Shown here: piece by piece, positions 57,201 to 64,000 of the stretch
How positions within the stretch are numbered: position 1 is the stretch's first letter
How the letters are laid out: each line of letters starts with the position of its first letter
Source of the DNA: Spisula solida
Taxonomy: Eukaryota > Mollusca > Bivalvia > Venerida > Mactridae
Length of the DNA stretch: 64,000 nucleotides
Reading direction: 5' to 3'
NCBI GenBank assembly: GCA_947247005.1
Contig: OX365945.1
Location: 17,428,501 to 17,492,500 of the forward strand
Position numbers and translations under genes: made by a program
Notes under the pieces: model-generated
What the model saw: only the letters and a program-made list of their open reading frames with translations
Told to the model about the DNA's origin: nothing
Database searches by the model: none

Positions 57201-60200
57201 TTTGACAGCAAATAGCAAAAAATCCACTTGTATGGGAGACACTTTTCTTGCTGAAATAACCTTGCTCAGGTATTGTATTTATGTAAAATTGAGCCAAATA
57301 TAGGATTGCATTGGCTTTAAAAATACTGTGTATGCTGTGAAATTGATCACTTTTGTATTTTTTTTACTTAAAATTGGAGGGGTAGGGGGAAAAACAAAGG
57401 GCCATAACTCCTCAACCCAAGGATTCAGCCTTATATTTGGATGCTGTTTTCAAGGCATGCTGTCTAGGTCCTGAGACTGACACAAAAAGACTTTATTGTC
57501 TCATTGGCTGTTTTCAAGAAATAGGCTTGACTGTTCGCGGCCTGTCGGAACCCGAAAATTGTCAAATAGTATATCCCCTGCCACCTTAATAGAAATTGGC
57601 TTGTTATGAAGGTTCTTGGAACAGCCAGTTTTGCACTAAATTGGATAGATCCATGTCTAAGAAAACCAATGCTAGCAATTTCAGGCATTTTTTTGGCAAT
57701 TTGTGTTGTCAATATCCTTTCAAACAAGGGAGGTAATCCAAAATTTGAGAAAGTGCAAAATTTGAGATTGGCCCCCTGACCACCTGTCTGCAGCTCTAAA
57801 AGCTGTTTATTTGTATTATATTGATATTTTTTGTTACATATGTATTGAAAAAAGTCAAATGTATCCTAAAAGTGAATTTTGGACTGCTGTATTGTCTGGA
57901 AATTTGAATAATTTGGGGCGGTTTGCGACATTTTCTTGATTGCCGCCTTGTCGTTCGGGGCCCATTGACATTTAATGTGCATGCATGTGCCTGATATTGG
58001 TCAGAAAGTGTTATTTGGTGTTAAATGGAATCTGCCGGCTTAATCCTACTGACATATTTGAGTGAAAATCTTGAAAAACTTGAAATATGACCTATGTAGT
58101 ACTTGGAAAGTTGATGGTCTGAGCAGAGTTACTTCCCTTGGCTGCCTATAATCACTGCTTTAATGATTTCTGATGCATCCTGAGTCATATTTGTTCATTT
58201 GTTTGATAAAATACAGTAGAAAAAGGTTTATTGAGCATATTTACACTGCAGAAGCACATCCAGAACTACATTTTGGCTTGTATTTTGTGATTTTGGAACA
58301 ATGGTCACCATTGTTGATTCAACCATTTTGCAGTTCAAACATCCCGATTGGACCTTTTTTCCCGGATAAGTGTTCCAAATGCTTTATTTTGTGAAAAACA
58401 ACTGGGCGCAAGACACCAAAGAATCATTATGTGCATATTTAATATAATATTTCCCTTGAAATAGGAATTTAGACTAGCTATAGCTCTGGCTAGCCCGTGA
58501 TGAAGAATTAAATTGGAATTTGGCAAAATTGAAGGATTTATGTGGAAAAGTAAATTGAATATGAATTACTAAATGCATGATGGAGAACATATTCATGGGT
58601 TAGGTTTTACTCAAAAAACATGCTGGAACAAGATATGCATATAAAATTTGATTTCAAGATGTAGATCTGAAAACTTAAGGTGGCAGGGGATATACTGGGG
58701 TGAGGGGGGTCCCTGAAAATAACAAATATTTAGTGTAGAGCTTATTTATGGGCACCAAAAATTAAATTGGTATTTTAAAGACTCAAATCTGTATTTATTT
58801 TGTAAAAAGAAGGTGTTTATTGTTTTGAAAAATCATAGAAACTAAATATAAGCTGGCTCTGAAGGATTTGCTACTCTTCAAAATGGAGGTTACCACCACT
58901 GGCGGAAGTGCAAATTTAGCGTCGTTAGAAACCGCCAAAAAGTTTGACAGCAAATAGCAAAAAATCCACTTGTATGGGAGACACTTTTCTTGCTGAAATA
59001 ACCTTGCTCAGGTATTGTATTTATGTAAAATTGAGCCAAATATAGGATTGCATTGGCTTTAAAAATACTGTGTATGCTGTGAAATTGATCACTTTTGTAT
59101 TTTTTTTACTTAAAATTGGAGGGGTAGGGGGAAAAACAAAGGGCCATAACTCCTCAACCCAAGGATTCAGCCTTATATTTGGATGCTGTTTTCAAGGCAT
59201 GCTGTCTAGGTCCTGAGACTGACACAAAAAGACTTTATTGTCTCATTGGCTGTTTTCAAGAAATAGGCTTGACTGTTCGCGGCCTGTCGGAACCCGAAAA
59301 TTGTCAAATAGTATATCCCCTGCCACCTTAATAGAAATTGGCTTGTTATGAAGGTTCTTGGAACAGCCAGTTTTGCACTAAATTGGATAGATCCATGTCT
59401 AAGAAAACCAATGCTAGCAATTTCAGGCATTTTTTTGGCAATTTGTGTTGTCAATATCCTTTCAAACAAGGGAGGTAATCCAAAATTTGAGAAAGTGCAA
59501 AATTTGAGATTGGCCCCCTGACCACCTGTCTGCAGCTCTAAAAGCTGTTTATTTGTATTATATTGATATTTTTTGTTACATATGTATTGAAAAAAGTCAA
59601 ATGTATCCTAAAAGTGAATTTTGGACTGCTGTATTGTCTGGAAATTTGAATAATTTGGGGCGGTTTGCGACATTTTCTTGATTGCCGCCTTGTCGTTCGG
59701 GGCCCATTGACATTTAATGTGCATGCATGTGCCTGATATTGGTCAGAAAGTGTTATTTGGTGTTAAATGGAATCTGCCGGCTTAATCCTACTGACATATT
59801 TGAGTGAAAATCTTGAAAAACTTGAAATATGACCTATGTAGTACTTGGAAAGTTGATGGTCTGAGCAGAGTTACTTCCCTTGGCTGCCTATAATCACTGC
59901 TTTAATGATTTCTGATGCATCCTGAGTCATATTTGTTCATTTGTTTGATAAAATACAGTAGAAAAAGGTTTATTGAGCATATTTACACTGCAGAAGCACA
60001 TCCAGAACTACATTTTGGCTTGTATTTTGTGATTTTGGAACAATGGTCACCATTGTTGATTCAACCATTTTGCAGTTCAAACATCCCGATTGGACCTTTT
60101 TTCCCGGATAAGTGTTCCAAATGCTTTATTTTGTGAAAAACAACTGGGCGCAAGACACCAAAGAATCATTATGTGCATATTTAATATAATATTTCCCTTG

Positions 60201-62158
60201 AAATAGGAATTTAGACTAGCTATAGCTCTGGCTAGCCCGTGATGAAGAATTAAATTGGAATTTGGCAAAATTGAAGGATTTATGTGGAAAAGTAAATTGA
60301 ATATGAATTACTAAATGCATGATGGAGAACATATTCATGGGTTAGGTTTTACTCAAAAAACATGCTGGAACAAGATATGCATATAAAATTTGATTTCAAG
60401 ATGTAGATCTGAAAACTTAAGGTGGCAGGGGATATACTGGGGTGAGGGGGGTCCCTGAAAATAACAAATATTTAGTGTAGAGCTTATTTATGGGCACCAA
60501 AAATTAAATTGGTATTTTAAAGACTCAAATCTGTATTTATTTTGTAAAAAGAAGGTGTTTATTGTTTTGAAAAATCATAGAAACTAAATATAAGCTGGCT
60601 CTGAAGGATTTGCTACTCTTCAAAATGGAGGTTACCACCACTGGCGGAAGTGCAAATTTAGCGTCGTTAGAAACCGCCAAAAAGTTTGACAGCAAATAGC
60701 AAAAAATCCACTTGTATGGGAGACACTTTTCTTGCTGAAATAACCTTGCTCAGGTATTGTATTTATGTAAAATTGAGCCAAATATAGGATTGCATTGGCT
60801 TTAAAAATACTGTGTATGCTGTGAAATTGATCACTTTTGTATTTTTTTTACTTAAAATTGGAGGGGTAGGGGGAAAAACAAAGGGCCATAACTCCTCAAC
60901 CCAAGGATTCAGCCTTATATTTGGATGCTGTTTTCAAGGCATGCTGTCTAGGTCCTGAGACTGACACAAAAAGACTTTATTGTCTCATTGGCTGTTTTCA
61001 AGAAATAGGCTTGACTGTTCGCGGCCTGTCGGAACCCGAAAATTGTCAAATAGTATATCCCCTGCCACCTTAATAGAAATTGGCTTGTTATGAAGGTTCT
61101 TGGAACAGCCAGTTTTGCACTAAATTGGATAGATCCATGTCTAAGAAAACCAATGCTAGCAATTTCAGGCATTTTTTTGGCAATTTGTGTTGTCAATATC
61201 CTTTCAAACAAGGGAGGTAATCCAAAATTTGAGAAAGTGCAAAATTTGAGATTGGCCCCCTGACCACCTGTCTGCAGCTCTAAAAGCTGTTTATTTGTAT
61301 TATATTGATATTTTTTGTTACATATGTATTGAAAAAAGTCAAATGTATCCTAAAAGTGAATTTTGGACTGCTGTATTGTCTGGAAATTTGAATAATTTGG
61401 GGCGGTTTGCGACATTTTCTTGATTGCCGCCTTGTCGTTCGGGGCCCATTGACATTTAATGTGCATGCATGTGCCTGATATTGGTCAGAAAGTGTTATTT
61501 GGTGTTAAATGGAATCTGCCGGCTTAATCCTACTGACATATTTGAGTGAAAATCTTGAAAAACTTGAAATATGACCTATGTAGTACTTGGAAAGTTGATG
61601 GTCTGAGCAGAGTTACTTCCCTTGGCTGCCTATAATCACTGCTTTAATGATTTCTGATGCATCCTGAGTCATATTTGTTCATTTGTTTGATAAAATACAG
61701 TAGAAAAAGGTTTATTGAGCATATTTACACTGCAGAAGCACATCCAGAACTACATTTTGGCTTGTATTTTGTGATTTTGGAACAATGGTCACCATTGTTG
61801 ATTCAACCATTTTGCAGTTCAAACATCCCGATTGGACCTTTTTTCCCGGATAAGTGTTCCAAATGCTTTATTTTGTGAAAAACAACTGGGCGCAAGACAC
61901 CAAAGAATCATTATGTGCATATTTAATATAATATTTCCCTTGAAATAGGAATTTAGACTAGCTATAGCTCTGGCTAGCCCGTGATGAAGAATTAAATTGG
62001 AATTTGGCAAAATTGAAGGATTTATGTGGAAAAGTAAATTGAATATGAATTACTAAATGCATGATGGAGAACATATTCATGGGTTAGGTTTTACTCAAAA
62101 AACATGCTGGAACAAGATATGCATATAAAATTTGATTTCAAGATGTAGATCTGAAAAC

Positions 62159-63247
62159 TTAATAGAAATTGGCTTGTTATGAAGGTTCTTGGAACAGCCA
62201 GTTTTGCACTAAATTGGATAGATCCATGTCTAAGAAAACCAATGCTAGCAATTTCAGGCATTTTTTTGGCAATTTGTGTTGTCAATATCCTTTCAAACAA
62301 GGGAGGTAATCCAAAATTTGAGAAAGTGCAAAATTTGAGATTGGCCCCCTGACCACCTGTCTGCAGCTCTAAAAGCTGTTTATTTGTATTATATTGATAT
62401 TTTTTGTTACATATGTATTGAAAAAAGTCAAATGTATCCTAAAAGTGAATTTTGGACTGCTGTATTGTCTGGAAATTTGAATAATTTGGGGCGGTTTGCG
62501 ACATTTTCTTGATTGCCGCCTTGTCGTTCGGGGCCCATTGACATTTAATGTGCATGCATGTGCCTGATATTGGTCAGAAAGTGTTATTTGGTGTTAAATG
62601 GAATCTGCCGGCTTAATCCTACTGACATATTTGAGTGAAAATCTTGAAAAACTTGAAATATGACCTATGTAGTACTTGGAAAGTTGATGGTCTGAGCAGA
62701 GTTACTTCCCTTGGCTGCCTATAATCACTGCTTTAATGATTTCTGATGCATCCTGAGTCATATTTGTTCATTTGTTTGATAAAATACAGTAGAAAAAGGT
62801 TTATTGAGCATATTTACACTGCAGAAGCACATCCAGAACTACATTTTGGCTTGTATTTTGTGATTTTGGAACAATGGTCACCATTGTTGATTCAACCATT
62901 TTGCAGTTCAAACATCCCGATTGGACCTTTTTTCCCGGATAAGTGTTCCAAATGCTTTATTTTGTGAAAAACAACTGGGCGCAAGACACCAAAGAATCAT
63001 TATGTGCATATTTAATATAATATTTCCCTTGAAATAGGAATTTAGACTAGCTATAGCTCTGGCTAGCCCGTGATGAAGAATTAAATTGGAATTTGGCAAA
63101 ATTGAAGGATTTATGTGGAAAAGTAAATTGAATATGAATTACTAAATGCATGATGGAGAACATATTCATGGGTTAGGTTTTACTCAAAAAACATGCTGGA
63201 ACAAGATATGCATATAAAATTTGATTTCAAGATGTAGATCTGAAAAC
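62159..63247. repeat. Array unit 17, MITE-free (1089 bp)
   Basis: Same empty-site junction as units 5 and 8. It is followed by a MITE-containing unit that is cut by the end of the window. Confidence 0.95.
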
Positions 63248-64000
63248 TTAAGGTGGCAGGGGATATACTGGGGTGAGGGGGGTCCCTGAAAATAACAAAT
63301 ATTTAGTGTAGAGCTTATTTATGGGCACCAAAAATTAAATTGGTATTTTAAAGACTCAAATCTGTATTTATTTTGTAAAAAGAAGGTGTTTATTGTTTTG
63401 AAAAATCATAGAAACTAAATATAAGCTGGCTCTGAAGGATTTGCTACTCTTCAAAATGGAGGTTACCACCACTGGCGGAAGTGCAAATTTAGCGTCGTTA
63501 GAAACCGCCAAAAAGTTTGACAGCAAATAGCAAAAAATCCACTTGTATGGGAGACACTTTTCTTGCTGAAATAACCTTGCTCAGGTATTGTATTTATGTA
63601 AAATTGAGCCAAATATAGGATTGCATTGGCTTTAAAAATACTGTGTATGCTGTGAAATTGATCACTTTTGTATTTTTTTTACTTAAAATTGGAGGGGTAG
63701 GGGGAAAAACAAAGGGCCATAACTCCTCAACCCAAGGATTCAGCCTTATATTTGGATGCTGTTTTCAAGGCATGCTGTCTAGGTCCTGAGACTGACACAA
63801 AAAGACTTTATTGTCTCATTGGCTGTTTTCAAGAAATAGGCTTGACTGTTCGCGGCCTGTCGGAACCCGAAAATTGTCAAATAGTATATCCCCTGCCACC
63901 TTAATAGAAATTGGCTTGTTATGAAGGTTCTTGGAACAGCCAGTTTTGCACTAAATTGGATAGATCCATGTCTAAGAAAACCAATGCTAGCAATTTCAGG

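Larger units (their letters stand above)
36136..64000. repeat. Giant tandem array, 17 full units plus one partial, continuing off the window
   Basis: Counting each unit from a TTAA, units start at 36136, 37697, 39258, 40819, 42561, 43650, 45392, 47134, 48223, 49965, 51707, 53449, 55191, 56933, 58675, 60417, 62159 and 63248. Lengths take only three values: 1561 bp (units 1-3), 1742 bp (units 4, 6, 7, 9-16) and 1089 bp (units 5, 8, 17). The arithmetic is exact: 1742 is 1089 plus a 649-bp TTAA element and one extra TTAA, and 1561 is 1742 minus a 181-bp block. Within each class I saw no base differences, so homogenisation is recent or ongoing, or the copies were collapsed by assembly. Repeated short frames of 63, 69, 73 and 87 codons recur in every unit. 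They have no domain, and the 87-codon frame crosses the MITE boundary, so none is called as a gene. Confidence 0.97.

Noticed and set aside
36136..64000. CRISPR-like array
   Set aside because: Units exceed 1 kb and have no short repeat/unique spacer pattern, and the DNA is eukaryotic.

Overview
This window is A+T-rich metazoan nuclear DNA. The coding content is sparse and spliced (canonical GT/AG introns), and most of the remainder is transposon debris, foldback repeats, minisatellites and tRNA-derived SINEs. The genes and repeat style (long-intron HSP70, secreted M12B metalloprotease, Penelope-like GIY-YIG fragment, frequent TACATGTA, AAGGGAGGTAA-type and GGGCCATAACTC motifs) suggest a lophotrochozoan, most likely a bivalve mollusc. 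The lineage is inference. No bacterial features are present.

Layout. (1) 1-16.4 kb: the 3' part of a plus-strand M12B (reprolysin/ADAMTS-like) metalloprotease gene. I assembled it from five exons (2432-2552, 4344-4499, 13573-13729, 14670-14825, 15970-16218) whose phases join without a break. They rebuild the zinc site HELLHTLGVQHD across an intron and end in a short cysteine-rich tail. Its introns hold a 30/64-bp minisatellite, a Penelope-like element fragment, two tRNA-type SINEs, mosaic direct repeats and foldback MITEs. A decayed non-LTR retrotransposon fragment lies upstream. (2) 17.4-24.5 kb: a minus-strand cytosolic HSP70 gene of two coding exons (24237-24067 and 19956-18217, 636 aa). 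It has a TATA box and a six-pentamer heat-shock element, and it ends in EEMD rather than EEVD. Its 4.1-kb intron contains a 3,073-bp DNA transposon (20955-24027) with about 0.5-kb inverted repeats and an 8-bp target duplication. A second foldback family is nested inside that element. (3) 24.5-36.1 kb: almost gene-free, with several MITEs and minisatellites, plus one signal-peptide/LRRNT first exon (32472-32653) of a leucine-rich-repeat protein. (4) 36136-64000: a very homogeneous giant tandem array that runs off the window.

The array is the most unusual object here. Its 18 visible units fall into three exact lengths: 1561 bp (three at the left edge), 1742 bp and 1089 bp. The differences have a simple explanation. 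A 649-bp TTAA-flanked MITE with inverted ends GGTGGCAGGGGATATACT occupies 15 units and is cleanly absent, with one intact TTAA, from three. The three left-edge units also lack a 181-bp block. The array begins exactly at a MITE left end and interrupts a copy of the same foldback family that is nested in the HSP70 intron element. This fits a composite TTAA transposon carrying a tandem array, or an array seeded by a MITE.

The genes do not form a pathway. Coordinates and identities come from reading the sequence; no homology search was run.
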